Positions 43,575 through 52,447 of a stretch of DNA of 64,000 bases are shown piece by piece. Numbering within the stretch: the stretch's first letter is position 1; every line of letters begins with the position of its first letter. The stretch is from NCBI GenBank assembly GCA_041391485.1, contig JAWKNY010000016.1:1-64000 (forward strand), in the 5' to 3' direction. The DNA comes from JACKAF01 sp041391485. Its GTDB lineage: Bacteria; Bdellovibrionota; FAC87; UBA2466; JACKAF01. The notes below the pieces were generated by a model that searched no databases, was not told the origin of the DNA, and saw nothing but the letters and a program-made list of their open reading frames with translations. Position numbers and translations under genes: made by a program.

Positions 43575-45323
43575 ATGAGCGCCGCCGTACAAAACTTGCC
43601 CGAGTACCTAAAGAAGTACATCTCTGTGCAACGGTACGAGAACTACACCGCTGAAGATCAAGCGGCGTGGCGGTACATCATGCGCCAGTCGCGCCAGTAC
43701 TTTCGTACGCACGCGGTGGATAGCTACCTGGAAGGCCTTGAGAAAACCGGGATCCCTACGGATCGCATTCCGCGCATTTCGGAAATGGATGAGGCTTTGA
43801 ATCGATTTGGGTGGGGCGCGGTTCCGGTGGTCGGATTTATCCCGCCCGCTGCTTTTCTCGATTTCCAATCCCGAAAAGTCCTACCCATTGCCGCTGACAT
43901 GCGCACCGTTGAGCACATCGCTTATACCCCGGCTCCCGACATCGTCCACGAAGCCGCAGGGCACGCACCCGTTCTTGCCGATCCGGAATACGCGGAATAC
44001 TTGTGCCGGTACGCAACACTCGCGCAAAAAGCAATCATGTCGCTGGAAGATATTCGACTCTATGAGGCGATCCGCAATCTATCCGATGTTAAAGAGAACC
44101 CGGATTGCAAACCAGAACACATCAAAAAAGCCGAGGCGGGTCTTGAGGAGGCCAATCGCAATGTAAGCTTCGTCAGCGAAGCCGCCAAGGTAGCGCGCAT
44201 GAACTGGTGGACCGTTGAGTACGGCTTAGCCGGAAAACTAGATAGTCCCAGAATCTACGGAGCCGGATTGCTCTCTAGCGTGGGCGAGAGCCAGAACTGT
44301 TTGTCCGAAAAGGTCAAAAAAATACCACTTACCGTCGATTGTATTGAATATAGCTACGATATTACGGAGCCTCAGCCACAACTGTTTGTAACTCCTAATA
44401 TGAAGCACCTGACTGTGGTGTTGGAGCAGCTCGAAGACAGAATGGCCTTCAAGCTCGGCGGAAAAGTGGGGCTGGAACGTGCGATAGAAGCCCGCACCGT
44501 CACCACGACAATTTTGGATTCTGGCATTTCAGCTTCGGGCGTCTGTAAGACCTTGGAAGTCGATGCAGCGGGGGCTCCCTGTTTCGTGGGCTTTGAGGGA
44601 CCGGTTCAACTGTGTTCCGACGAAAAGCAACTGGAAGGCCACGGGCGCGAACGCCACCCAGGGGGATTTAGCTCACCCTTTGGAAGATGGAAGGGCGTGA
44701 ACAAGCCACCGCAAGAGTTGAGCGATGGCGATCTCAAAAAGCAGGGCCTGGAGCTCAACAAAAAAGCGCGGCTAGTCTTTGAAAGCGGATTTGAAGTGAC
44801 CGGGATTTTAAAGGGGACGCTACGCGAAAAAGGAAAACTTTTGTGCCTCACGTGGACCGACTGCACCGTTAAAAGAGGGGCGCGTACCTTCTTTGAACCG
44901 GCCTGGGGCGAGTTTGACATGCTCGTGGGAAGTGAAGTGATTTCGGTTCATGGCGGGCCAGCGGATCGCGTTCGTTATGGAGAATACGAAGTGGGACTTG
45001 CCACTACCTCCCCGACTCGGACAAGTCCTCATTCAGAGGTCGAGAGAAGAAGATTTGATATGTACCAACGGGTGCGCACCTACCGCGACAGGGCACAAGA
45101 GGACCCACAAGCTCTGCAAGCTCTTTTAGACGACGCCTTCAAGCTTTCTGAAGAATGGCTCATTCATCTTGAGGTACTGGAGCTGGTGCAACACTCGCCG
45201 GAGGCTTTGCGCGCGAAGTTGACGGGCGTGGAAAAGCTGAGGAAGGGCTTGGAGTCCCAGGGAAACAAGAGCAAACCATGGCTTATCGAGCGCGGACTCC
45301 ATCTTATTGATGGCTCCAAGTAA
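43575..45323 (+). CDS. phhA: Phenylalanine 4-hydroxylase (aromatic amino acid hydroxylase), long form
   Basis: The catalytic domain (about residues 1-330) hydroxylates phenylalanine to tyrosine with tetrahydropterin and iron. The iron ligands are His125 and His130 (DIVHEAAGHAPVL) and Glu215 (WWTVEYGLAG). GWGAVPVVGFIPPAAFL and LSSVGESQNCLS also fit. At 582 residues it is about twice the size of classical bacterial PhhA; the extra C-terminal region has a beta-rich part (FESGFEVTGILKGTLREKGKL) and a helical tail, with no ACT domain seen. ATG 43575 has GGGGGA upstream. Pterin dehydratase and hppD lie elsewhere in the window. Confidence 0.93.
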   Translation: MSAAVQNLPEYLKKYISVQRYENYTAEDQAAWRYIMRQSRQYFRTHAVDSYLEGLEKTGIPTDRIPRISEMDEALNRFGWGAVPVVGFIPPAAFLDFQSRKVLPIAADMRTVEHIAYTPAPDIVHEAAGHAPVLADPEYAEYLCRYATLAQKAIMSLEDIRLYEAIRNLSDVKENPDCKPEHIKKAEAGLEEANRNVSFVSEAAKVARMNWWTVEYGLAGKLDSPRIYGAGLLSSVGESQNCLSEKVKKIPLTVDCIEYSYDITEPQPQLFVTPNMKHLTVVLEQLEDRMAFKLGGKVGLERAIEARTVTTTILDSGISASGVCKTLEVDAAGAPCFVGFEGPVQLCSDEKQLEGHGRERHPGGFSSPFGRWKGVNKPPQELSDGDLKKQGLELNKKARLVFESGFEVTGILKGTLREKGKLLCLTWTDCTVKRGARTFFEPAWGEFDMLVGSEVISVHGGPADRVRYGEYEVGLATTSPTRTSPHSEVERRRFDMYQRVRTYRDRAQEDPQALQALLDDAFKLSEEWLIHLEVLELVQHSPEALRAKLTGVEKLRKGLESQGNKSKPWLIERGLHLIDGSK

Positions 45324-45370
45324 GCAGGCCCGCTTATCTATCGAACGCCGACAAACGAGACTATTTTGGG

Positions 45371-46141
45371 CTATTTGAAACCCATCGGCAGCGCTTTTTT
45401 TGTGTAGTCCGTAGGCACTTCAAAAAAGTTCTTGGCCACCTTGCGCTCATACACATCCGTGAGCACGGTGCCTCCCGTGACACGCCCTTTTCTGTCCATT
45501 TCTTCTGTTTTCACCGGCAGACCCAAATCTCCCGAAAGTCGTGGCAGCCGCATCGCCACCGGTCCCGCCATGGAAATGATCCTATCGGTCATGTCAAAGA
45601 TGGGCTGCAACTGAGAACGATTCAATTTTGAATCTTTCCAATCCTGCGTCCAAACCTTGGAAACGGGCTCCTTGTTGGCCAGCACCAGGTACTGCGTGGT
45701 CTTCCATTTGTCGACGGCAACGTTGGAAGCAAGTTTTTTGTAAGTGTACTTCGCCGGTTTCTTGCTTCCGGCTTCCAACATTTCTAGTTGTTTACGCGCC
45801 TCCGGAGGGAGTGAGCTCAGGTTTCCGCCAAGCTGCTTCTTGATAGTCGCCAAAGCTTTCGCCGCCGTTTCGGCCATTCGCTTGAGCTGCAGCTCATCCA
45901 TCTCCATCACCGTCTTACCGGTGTGGTTCAATAGGTAAAGTTTTCGGGCGGAGGGTTCGAGCAAAACGCTAACGCCGTCGGCACCCACGCTGTCGATACG
46001 GTGGCGTCGATTGCCAAAGGTGTAGACCACCTTGTGCTCCTTGTCCTTTTCCTTAACGTTCCAGGACTTGAAGTCCAGGCTCAGCTCGGCCCGCGCCACA
46101 AACGACAAACCAAGCAATCCAAGAACCAATAAGCGACCCAT
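45371..46141 (-). CDS. Secreted DUF4412-like protein
   Basis: The 256-residue product has a short signal peptide (GRLLVLGLLGLSFVARA, cleavage near 18). The mature protein begins ELSLDFKSWNVKEKDKEH and contains VLLEPSARKLYLLNHTGKTVMEMD and a later DKWKTTQYLVLANKEPVSKVWTQDW, following the DUF4412 pattern of a beta-sandwich that reports on metabolite lipoprotein-like ligands of unknown nature. A helical insert (about residues 80-130) interrupts it. Function unknown. Confidence 0.65.
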   Translation of the reverse strand: MGRLLVLGLLGLSFVARAELSLDFKSWNVKEKDKEHKVVYTFGNRRHRIDSVGADGVSVLLEPSARKLYLLNHTGKTVMEMDELQLKRMAETAAKALATIKKQLGGNLSSLPPEARKQLEMLEAGSKKPAKYTYKKLASNVAVDKWKTTQYLVLANKEPVSKVWTQDWKDSKLNRSQLQPIFDMTDRIISMAGPVAMRLPRLSGDLGLPVKTEEMDRKGRVTGGTVLTDVYERKVAKNFFEVPTDYTKKALPMGFK

Positions 46142-46161
46142 ATGCCCCCCGGTAAGCTTAA

Positions 46162-46521
46162 TTATTTACAAACAAAATTGAGTTCGACCTTGTAGTCCTC
46201 GGCTGTATCCATGCTGTTCTGGTGCATGTGGTAGTCCGAGTCCGGGCGGGTCAAAACGCCCACGGCCCCGATCACTCCCTTGGCGGTCTTGTCCATCCCT
46301 TGGTAGTGCGTCCGTTGATCTATCATAGCAAATCGCTTACCCAACTTCGCACAATGAGCTTCGGCGTCATTCACGGCGCCTTTCATGGCGTAGCTTTCCG
46401 AGGAAGACGTGGAATGCGCCAAATAGCTACCATCCGCTTTCGCGATGATCTGGGTATTGGCGCACCCGATCCAAACGAGAAACAGCACCGGCACCGATCG
46501 TACCGCAAAATTTCGAACCAT
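46162..46521 (-). CDS. Small putative lipoprotein
   Basis: The 119-residue product has a lipoprotein-type signal (VRSVPVLFLVWIGC, Cys near residue 20). The mature part includes SYAMKGAVNDAEAHCAKLGKRFAMID, a YecR-like or DUF-type helix with one Cys, and ends with VELNFVCK, giving a possible disulfide. The ATG has GGAG six bases upstream. Longer in-frame starts run into the neighbouring cytochrome-oxidase-linked gene and are rejected. Confidence 0.6.
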   Translation of the reverse strand: MVRNFAVRSVPVLFLVWIGCANTQIIAKADGSYLAHSTSSSESYAMKGAVNDAEAHCAKLGKRFAMIDQRTHYQGMDKTAKGVIGAVGVLTRPDSDYHMHQNSMDTAEDYKVELNFVCK

Positions 46522-46538
46522 AATGTCTCCGAATAGGT

Positions 46539-46946
46539 TTAGTGACCCAGCTTTTGGGCTCGCCGAATCCATACTATGAAGAGAGAACCAAACGCAACCA
46601 GAACGACGCAGATGATAGCCAAAAGGACGCTGATCCCCGCATTGGCGCCCTGGACCATCGCGGAGTCTTGGGCTCCAAAACAGACGGCGCAGGCTTTGGC
46701 CTCTGGCCCGGAAAAGGCAGACCAAAGCGCGGCAGGGACCAGCAGAGCCGTCCACTGGCGGGTGCGTCGCACGAACCAGTTGAGATAAAAAATGAGAGCC
46801 ACCCCGCCAATGGCTGAGGAGAAAGCGAATACAAGGCTTAGCGACCCATGGGTAATCTTAAACTCATCGTAGCTCCACAAGCCGAACCACAGGCAAAACA
46901 GGCTTGCGATGGTGATGAAGAAGATATGGAACGCACGGAGCGACAT
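46539..46946 (-). CDS. Membrane protein at the end of the cytochrome oxidase operon
   Basis: The 135-residue protein has four hydrophobic segments (about 5-23, 38-57, 66-80 and 103-125) and a conserved-looking loop KACAVCFGAQDSAMVQGANAGI with a CxxC pair between helices three and four. Its location directly after coxIV suggests a role in oxidase assembly, perhaps copper or heme handling, but that is inference. Related hypothetical proteins are known next to cytochrome oxidase genes in other phyla. Confidence 0.65.
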   Translation of the reverse strand: MSLRAFHIFFITIASLFCLWFGLWSYDEFKITHGSLSLVFAFSSAIGGVALIFYLNWFVRRTRQWTALLVPAALWSAFSGPEAKACAVCFGAQDSAMVQGANAGISVLLAIICVVLVAFGSLFIVWIRRAQKLGH

Positions 46947-46948
46947 GA

Positions 46949-47269
46949 CTAGGACACCATCCTATCGAGGTAACGGAAGATCTCACATTCCATCAAGACA
47001 GGGATGAGCATCAACACCACAAAAAAGGTCACGGTAAGGACCAGGGAGTAGATGATGATCTTCTTCTCGTTACTCAGATGCATGAAGATGGCAGCAACCA
47101 GAGAGCCCTTTACCAGAGCGACTACCATCGCGGCCAAGATATGCATCGCCGTCGTCGTATGCAAGTAAGACACGCCGACGGTAGCCACCGTCAAAACCAA
47201 AAGGGCGATGTAGACCGCAAAGTAGGTCTTAACGTGACGCTGCATTTCTTCTGCGGAATGCGCTTCCAT
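46949..47269 (-). CDS. ctaF: Cytochrome c oxidase subunit IV
   Basis: This 106-residue protein has three transmembrane segments (about 15-35, 40-62 and 70-95) and the prokaryotic COX4 pattern TYFAVYIALLVLTVATVGVSYL followed by VKGSLVAAIFMHLSNEKKIIIYSL. It is a small subunit of the heme-copper oxidase, placed directly after subunit III. Confidence 0.85.
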   Translation of the reverse strand: MEAHSAEEMQRHVKTYFAVYIALLVLTVATVGVSYLHTTTAMHILAAMVVALVKGSLVAAIFMHLSNEKKIIIYSLVLTVTFFVVLMLIPVLMECEIFRYLDRMVS

Positions 47270-47278
47270 GAAAGCTCC

Positions 47279-47875
47279 TTAGAGTAAATATAATACAGGA
47301 AAAAGGAAAATCCACACCAGGTCCACAAAGTGCCAATACAATCCGGCACATTCCACCCGGCCTGCAAAGCGTTCCGGCTCTGTGTGCCACATCTTGGAAC
47401 CCGGAAACAGCAGGTAACCGTTCACAATGATTCCACCGAGAACGTGAATTCCGTGAAGACCCGTCATCGTAAAATAGATGGCCAAGAAGGTGTTATTCGC
47501 CGGGAAGTACCCGTGGTGAAACTTAGCCGAGTACTCAATATACTTGATGATCAAGAAACCGAAGGAGAGAAGCACTGTCGCTCCCATGTATTTCTTGTAC
47601 TTCGCAAAGTTGTTCATCTGCAAAGCGGCCCAGGACATCACCATCGTCAAACTGGACGTGATGAGCACGACCGTATTGGCAAACGCCCACGGCACACTCA
47701 GGTACTCGCTCCCGAGAGGCCATGTCTCGGCGCCCACCCGAAGCACGATGTAAGCTGAAAACAAAGCTCCGAACAACATCACCTCGGACGCCAAAAACAA
47801 CCAGATACCAAACTTTGCGTTGGTAACTCCCGTAACGGGGTGCGGTTTGGAGATGTAAGGAATCACCGCTGACAT
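47279..47875 (-). CDS. ctaE: Cytochrome c oxidase subunit III
   Basis: This 198-residue protein has five transmembrane segments, the short bacterial form. Family motifs are FGIWLFLASEVMLFGALFSAYIVLR near residue 24, TGLHGIHVLGGIIVNGYLL near 137, and the C-terminal ECAGLYWHFVDLVWIFLFPVLYL. It supports proton uptake by subunit I. Its start overlaps the end of the subunit I gene by 13 bases. Confidence 0.95.
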   Translation of the reverse strand: MSAVIPYISKPHPVTGVTNAKFGIWLFLASEVMLFGALFSAYIVLRVGAETWPLGSEYLSVPWAFANTVVLITSSLTMVMSWAALQMNNFAKYKKYMGATVLLSFGFLIIKYIEYSAKFHHGYFPANNTFLAIYFTMTGLHGIHVLGGIIVNGYLLFPGSKMWHTEPERFAGRVECAGLYWHFVDLVWIFLFPVLYLL

Positions 47876-49584
47876 GGCTTAGGCCTCCTGTAAGTGCTGG
47901 GAGCAAACTCCCTAGACGTCGTGTTGTATTCATAAGGCCCACGGTACGCTTCCAAAGGTTCCGCAAAGTTCTGATGCGGAAGCGGCGGCGTCGGGGCGGC
48001 CCACTCCAAAGTGGTCGCTTCCCACGGGTTGTCCGCGGCGGCCTCTTTGGGTTTGCGAAGACTTGCGAAAATATTGATGAGGAACAGCACTTGCGCTGCC
48101 GCCAGCAACCACGACGAGTAGGTCATGATGACGTTTAACGGCTGCACCGAACGCGCCATTTCGTAAATCGTGGAATCGTACAAGCGCCGAGAAACACCGG
48201 CCATACCGATAAAGAACATCGGAGCAAAAATACCGTTCATGCCGATGAGCGTTCCCCAGAAGTGCAACTTGCCCAAGGTCTTGTTGAACATGCGGCCTGT
48301 AACCTTGGGGTACCAATGGTACACACCCCCCATCAGGGCCATCAAGGTGCCAGGCGCCACGACGTAATGGAAGTGACCAATCACGTAATAGGTGTCGTGC
48401 AAGTAAATGTCTGACGCCGTCAAACCCAGCGGTAAACCGGTCAACCCACCGATGGCGAACATCGGCAAGAAGGCGAGCGCAAATAGCATCGGTACCGTAA
48501 ACCGAATCGAAGCGCCCCAAAGGGTCAGCAACAAGACCGTCAGCACAATCACCGACGGAATCGAGATGATCATCGTGGTTGCCTGAAAGAACGCGCTCAT
48601 CGCGGTTCCCATTCCGGTCATGAACATGTGATGCGCCCAAACAATGAACGACATGAAGCCGAGGAAAACAATCGCGTACACCGCCGTGTTGTAACCATAA
48701 AGAGGCTTACGCGTGTTGGTGACGACAATCTCAGCAACGATGCCGAGCGCCGGCAGAATGAGCACGTACACCTCAGGGTGCGCCAGGAACCAGAAGAGAT
48801 GCTGCCATAGAAGCGGGTTCCCGCCTCCGGCGACTTCCAGAGCCTGACCACTCACGACTAGACCGCTCGGCATGAAAAAACTCGTTCCAAAGACTCGATC
48901 CATCAACTGGAGCACACCGGCTGCTTCCAAAGGCGGAAACGCGAGGAGCAGGAGAAACGAAGTCACAAGCTGCGCCCAAACCAAAAACGGAAGACGGAAA
49001 AACGAAAGACCTGGTACCCGTAGCTGCACGGCCGTCACAATAATGTTTACGGAACCTAGTAGCGACGAGGTGATCAAAAAGACCATCCCAATGAGCCAGG
49101 CCGTTTGTCCGGCCGGAGCAATGTTTGAAAGCGGGGGGTACGAGGTCCAACCCGACTGCGCGGCGCCGCCAGGGAGCAAGAAGCTGTACAGCATCACCAG
49201 GCCGCCGACAAAAAACACCCAGAAGCTCGCCATGTTGAGCTTGGGAAAAGCCATGTCCTGCGCGCCCACTTGCAGCGGAAGCAAATAGTTTCCGAAAGCG
49301 CCCACGGCCATCGGTACCACGCCCAAGAACACCATGATGGTCCCGTGCATCGCGCCAAACTGGTTGTAGAGCTCGGGGCTAAGAATCCCATCCTGAGTGA
49401 GAAACTTACCAATGATGGGAATGGACTTTCCCGGAAACGCGATCTGCCAACGCATCATGAGCATGAGCCCAAAGCCCATCAGCAGGAAAAACATGGCGCC
49501 AAGGCCGTACTGGATACCGATCACCTTATGATCGGTAGAAAAGATATATTTTCTGATGAATCCTTCTTCGTGATGGCTAGACAT
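47863..49584 (-). CDS. ctaD: Cytochrome c oxidase subunit I
   Basis: The 573-residue, 12-helix subunit holds heme a and the heme a3-CuB centre. Motifs include HGTIMVFLGVVP near residue 88, the CuB/heme block WQHLFWFLAHPEVYVLILPALGI with the His-Pro-Glu-Val-Tyr crosslink site, HHMFMTGM, and DTYYVIGHFHYVVAPG with the heme His ligands. I choose ATG 49584: GGGAGG lies nine bases before it and just before an upstream in-frame ATG at 49593 that is too close to it. It overlaps the subunit II stop by eight bases. Confidence 0.96.
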   Translation of the reverse strand: MSSHHEEGFIRKYIFSTDHKVIGIQYGLGAMFFLLMGFGLMLMMRWQIAFPGKSIPIIGKFLTQDGILSPELYNQFGAMHGTIMVFLGVVPMAVGAFGNYLLPLQVGAQDMAFPKLNMASFWVFFVGGLVMLYSFLLPGGAAQSGWTSYPPLSNIAPAGQTAWLIGMVFLITSSLLGSVNIIVTAVQLRVPGLSFFRLPFLVWAQLVTSFLLLLAFPPLEAAGVLQLMDRVFGTSFFMPSGLVVSGQALEVAGGGNPLLWQHLFWFLAHPEVYVLILPALGIVAEIVVTNTRKPLYGYNTAVYAIVFLGFMSFIVWAHHMFMTGMGTAMSAFFQATTMIISIPSVIVLTVLLLTLWGASIRFTVPMLFALAFLPMFAIGGLTGLPLGLTASDIYLHDTYYVIGHFHYVVAPGTLMALMGGVYHWYPKVTGRMFNKTLGKLHFWGTLIGMNGIFAPMFFIGMAGVSRRLYDSTIYEMARSVQPLNVIMTYSSWLLAAAQVLFLINIFASLRKPKEAAADNPWEATTLEWAAPTPPLPHQNFAEPLEAYRGPYEYNTTSREFAPSTYRRPKPCQR

Positions 49585-50374
49585 CGTTCTCATCCTCCCG
49601 CTGGCCCGCATCGCTGTACTCTTCTAGATACTGCGCCTCATCCTGAAGCCACTTCTGAAATTCTTCGTCGGTATCCACGTGGATTTCTCCCCGCATGCGC
49701 GTGTGACCGACGCCGCAAAGCTGAGCGCACATGATTTCAAACTTTCCAGTCTTATTCGCTTCAAACCAAACCGGAACCACCGTCCCCGGGATGGCGTCTT
49801 GTTTCACACGCATCACGGGAATACCAAAGCTATGAATCACATCCTTGGAACTCAGGTAAACCTTGACCTTCTTGTTCACAGGAAAGTGCATCACGTTAAT
49901 GCTGATGATGTCGTCTTTGGCATTGGGATCGTTCTCTCGATCCAGGCCGATCGGGTTGTTGTCTTCCGGTGAAATGAGATCCGGACTGGTTTGGCCGAAG
50001 ATTCCGTCTTTGCCAGGGTAATGAATGTTCCAGGCAAACTGCTCCGCCGTCACGCGAACCACCAGGGCTTCTTCGTCCGACGGCATTTCGTTCTTCACCT
50101 TGCTCCAAATCGGGTAGCTGATGAAGACGAGCAAAAAAACTTCAAAAATCGCCACGCCTACTTCCAAGTAGGTTGGGAGACGAAAATGCTTGGGCGTCGC
50201 ATCGGCTTGGTGGCCGGGTCGAGCCCGAAAACGGAACAGGCAATAGAGATAGAAAATTCCCCAGCCCGTAAAAAGTAGGACCATGAACCAGTGCAAGGTG
50301 GTGATCAACTGGTCAATCGGCGCCCCATTCGCAGAAATGTTTATAGGAAGCCACCAGCCGTAGGGCTCATTCAT
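49577..50374 (-). CDS. ctaC: Cytochrome c oxidase subunit II
   Basis: The 265-residue protein has two N-terminal transmembrane helices (about 27-48 and 72-92) and a periplasmic cupredoxin domain. The CuA site is complete: VIHSFGIPVMRVKQDAIPG upstream and ECAQLCGVGHTRMRG-type MCAQLCGVGHTRM with CxxxC, His and Met. No cytochrome c domain is fused, so it receives electrons from a separate cytochrome c. It leads the operon ctaC-ctaD-ctaE-ctaF and a small membrane protein. Confidence 0.95.
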   Translation of the reverse strand: MNEPYGWWLPINISANGAPIDQLITTLHWFMVLLFTGWGIFYLYCLFRFRARPGHQADATPKHFRLPTYLEVGVAIFEVFLLVFISYPIWSKVKNEMPSDEEALVVRVTAEQFAWNIHYPGKDGIFGQTSPDLISPEDNNPIGLDRENDPNAKDDIISINVMHFPVNKKVKVYLSSKDVIHSFGIPVMRVKQDAIPGTVVPVWFEANKTGKFEIMCAQLCGVGHTRMRGEIHVDTDEEFQKWLQDEAQYLEEYSDAGQREDENDV

Positions 50375-50567
50375 TGAAGAGAACCTCCCGAAGTTAGATG
50401 AAAACGCCGCAGCAAGTTTGAAATCCCCAAAAGCACTTTTCCCAAAGCCACTTCACTCAGAGCACACTACGCTCGCTATTTTCGACTTAGGTCACGATTA
50501 ATACTGGAAAAATATTCGCTGTCAAACCTTTAGCGATTCCAAAACACGCACCAGAAGCCTCTCTCCA

Positions 50568-52433
50568 TCAAGCGTTGGGATCTTTTGCCTCGAGTTTGCG
50601 CAATTGTTCGATTTGCGTCCGGCTAAGGCCCAACCCGCGCAAACTTTCGTCGGAAGCCGCGAGTATGGTCTCCAGATCCCCGAACTGTTTCAGAAGCTTT
50701 TCTTTGGTTTTCTTTCCGATGCCGCGTAGCGTCAACAGCGGAGAACTCTCCATCGCCTCTTTGTCCCGCCGCTTGCGGTGCCCCTTCACACCGAAACGGT
50801 GCGCCTCATCTCGGATCTGCTGAAGCAAAGCGAGTCCGGGGCTGTTGGCTTTCAGTGCCACATGGTTTTTTCGTCCGGGAAGAAAAACGCGTTCCTCGCT
50901 GCGTTCCACCTGCTTGAGATGAAACCCCCGCTCCGTACGCGCCTTAGCCAACGAACAAATAGGCACTTCAATCTCCAGACTTTCCAAAGCCTTTACGGCC
51001 GCCGCAAGCTGCCCCTTCCCGCCGTCAATCATCAAGAGATCGGGGCGCGGGTTTTCCACGTCCTGAAAGCGCCTGAGAACCACTTCGTGGATCATGGCAA
51101 AATCGTTCTGCCCTTCTACTGTTTTCGGATAGTACAGACGGTACCGGCTTTTAATAGGGACACCGTCTTCAAAATGCACGAGCGAGCCGACCGGGGCCTG
51201 GGACTGCAAGTTTGAAATATCAATCCCCTCGATCGTAAGCGGTATCTCGGCTAAGCCTAAGGCTTGCTGTAAGGCCTCACCCGCTTGCTGAGGCGTGTTC
51301 TTGTTTTCTCGCTCCTGGAAAATGAGCTTCGCGTTTTCGTGGGCCATCCCCAAGAGCCGAATCCCCTTTTCCGTGCGGCCGATGCGCACCCGGACTTTCT
51401 TTTTTGCCTGCTCACCGAGCCACGACTCGAGATCTTTGCGATCGGGAAAATCTTCGGCCATCCAAATCTCATCCGGGATCAAGGATTTTGAATAAACTTG
51501 CGGTAGGAAGGTAGCGGTGGCCGTTTCCAGATCATCAATCCCAAGGGGCACGCGGTAAGCCTTTCTTCCGGTAAGAAACCCGCCGCGGATATAGAGGATA
51601 ACCCACTGGACAACAGACTCATCCCCCTGCGTGCCGACGTGGCGCCCGATCACATCAATGTCCTGCTGCCGCTCGGCCAATACGGCATCTTGCTTTGCGG
51701 AAATCTTTTTCAAGGCGACTAGCTTGTCTCGCAAGATGCGGGCCTGCTCGTACTTTTGTGCCGCCGAGGCTTCTTTCATCTGAGCTTTTAAACTCTTTTC
51801 TAACTCCGCCTTCTTCCCATTCAAAAAGAGAATGGCCTCACGGACCTGAGCGCCATAGTCTTGCTCCGAAACGTAATCCACACAAGGGGCCGTGCAGGTC
51901 CCAATTTCGTAGCTGAGACAAGGACGCGTCCGATTTTTGAATTTCGCATCCGAACAATCCCGAATCTGAAAAGTCTTTAGGAGGAAACGGCTGATGTCTC
52001 TTACCCCAGCACTGTAAGGACCAAAGTACTTTAACTCCGGCGATAGTTTCACTTTTCGCGTGATACGGAACTGCGGAAACGGGTGGGTAAAGTCCAGGAC
52101 GAAATAGGGAAAGTTCTTGTCGTCCTTTAAGCGCACGTTGTAACGAGGCCGGTGCTTCTTGATGAGATTGCATTCTAGTAGAAGCGCCTCCAGCTCCGTG
52201 TTCGTCACCGTGAATTCAAGCGTCGAGATCTTGGTAACCAGGACCCGCGTCTTGGGTGAGAGGTTGGATGCTTTTTGAAAGTAACTGCGGATCCGGTTCT
52301 TGAGATTCTTGGCCTTACCTACGTAAAGAATGCGCTGGCCAGAATCGCGCATCACGTAGACCCCGGGTTGCACCGGCCAGTGCTTGATCTCCTCCAGAAA
52401 TTTCACTTGTCGGGAGCTTGGCGTGGATGCCAT
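50568..52433 (-). CDS. uvrC: Excinuclease ABC subunit C
   Basis: The 621-residue nuclease makes both incisions in nucleotide excision repair. The N-terminal GIY-YIG domain reads PGVYVMRDSGQRILYVGKAKNLKNR. A UvrBC-binding (UVR) helix follows near residue 205 (EKSLKAQMKEASAAQKYEQARILRDKL), then the RNase H-like endonuclease domain (EGIDISNLQSQAPVGSLVHFEDG, MIDGGKGQLAAA) and helix-hairpin-helix repeats at the C-terminus (LLTLRGIGKKTKEKLLKQFG). I start at ATG 52433, with AGGAG five bases upstream. Only 14 bases separate it from the divergent thpR. Confidence 0.97.
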   Translation of the reverse strand: MASTPSSRQVKFLEEIKHWPVQPGVYVMRDSGQRILYVGKAKNLKNRIRSYFQKASNLSPKTRVLVTKISTLEFTVTNTELEALLLECNLIKKHRPRYNVRLKDDKNFPYFVLDFTHPFPQFRITRKVKLSPELKYFGPYSAGVRDISRFLLKTFQIRDCSDAKFKNRTRPCLSYEIGTCTAPCVDYVSEQDYGAQVREAILFLNGKKAELEKSLKAQMKEASAAQKYEQARILRDKLVALKKISAKQDAVLAERQQDIDVIGRHVGTQGDESVVQWVILYIRGGFLTGRKAYRVPLGIDDLETATATFLPQVYSKSLIPDEIWMAEDFPDRKDLESWLGEQAKKKVRVRIGRTEKGIRLLGMAHENAKLIFQERENKNTPQQAGEALQQALGLAEIPLTIEGIDISNLQSQAPVGSLVHFEDGVPIKSRYRLYYPKTVEGQNDFAMIHEVVLRRFQDVENPRPDLLMIDGGKGQLAAAVKALESLEIEVPICSLAKARTERGFHLKQVERSEERVFLPGRKNHVALKANSPGLALLQQIRDEAHRFGVKGHRKRRDKEAMESSPLLTLRGIGKKTKEKLLKQFGDLETILAASDESLRGLGLSRTQIEQLRKLEAKDPNA

Positions 52434-52447
52434 GCACACTCCTAGGG

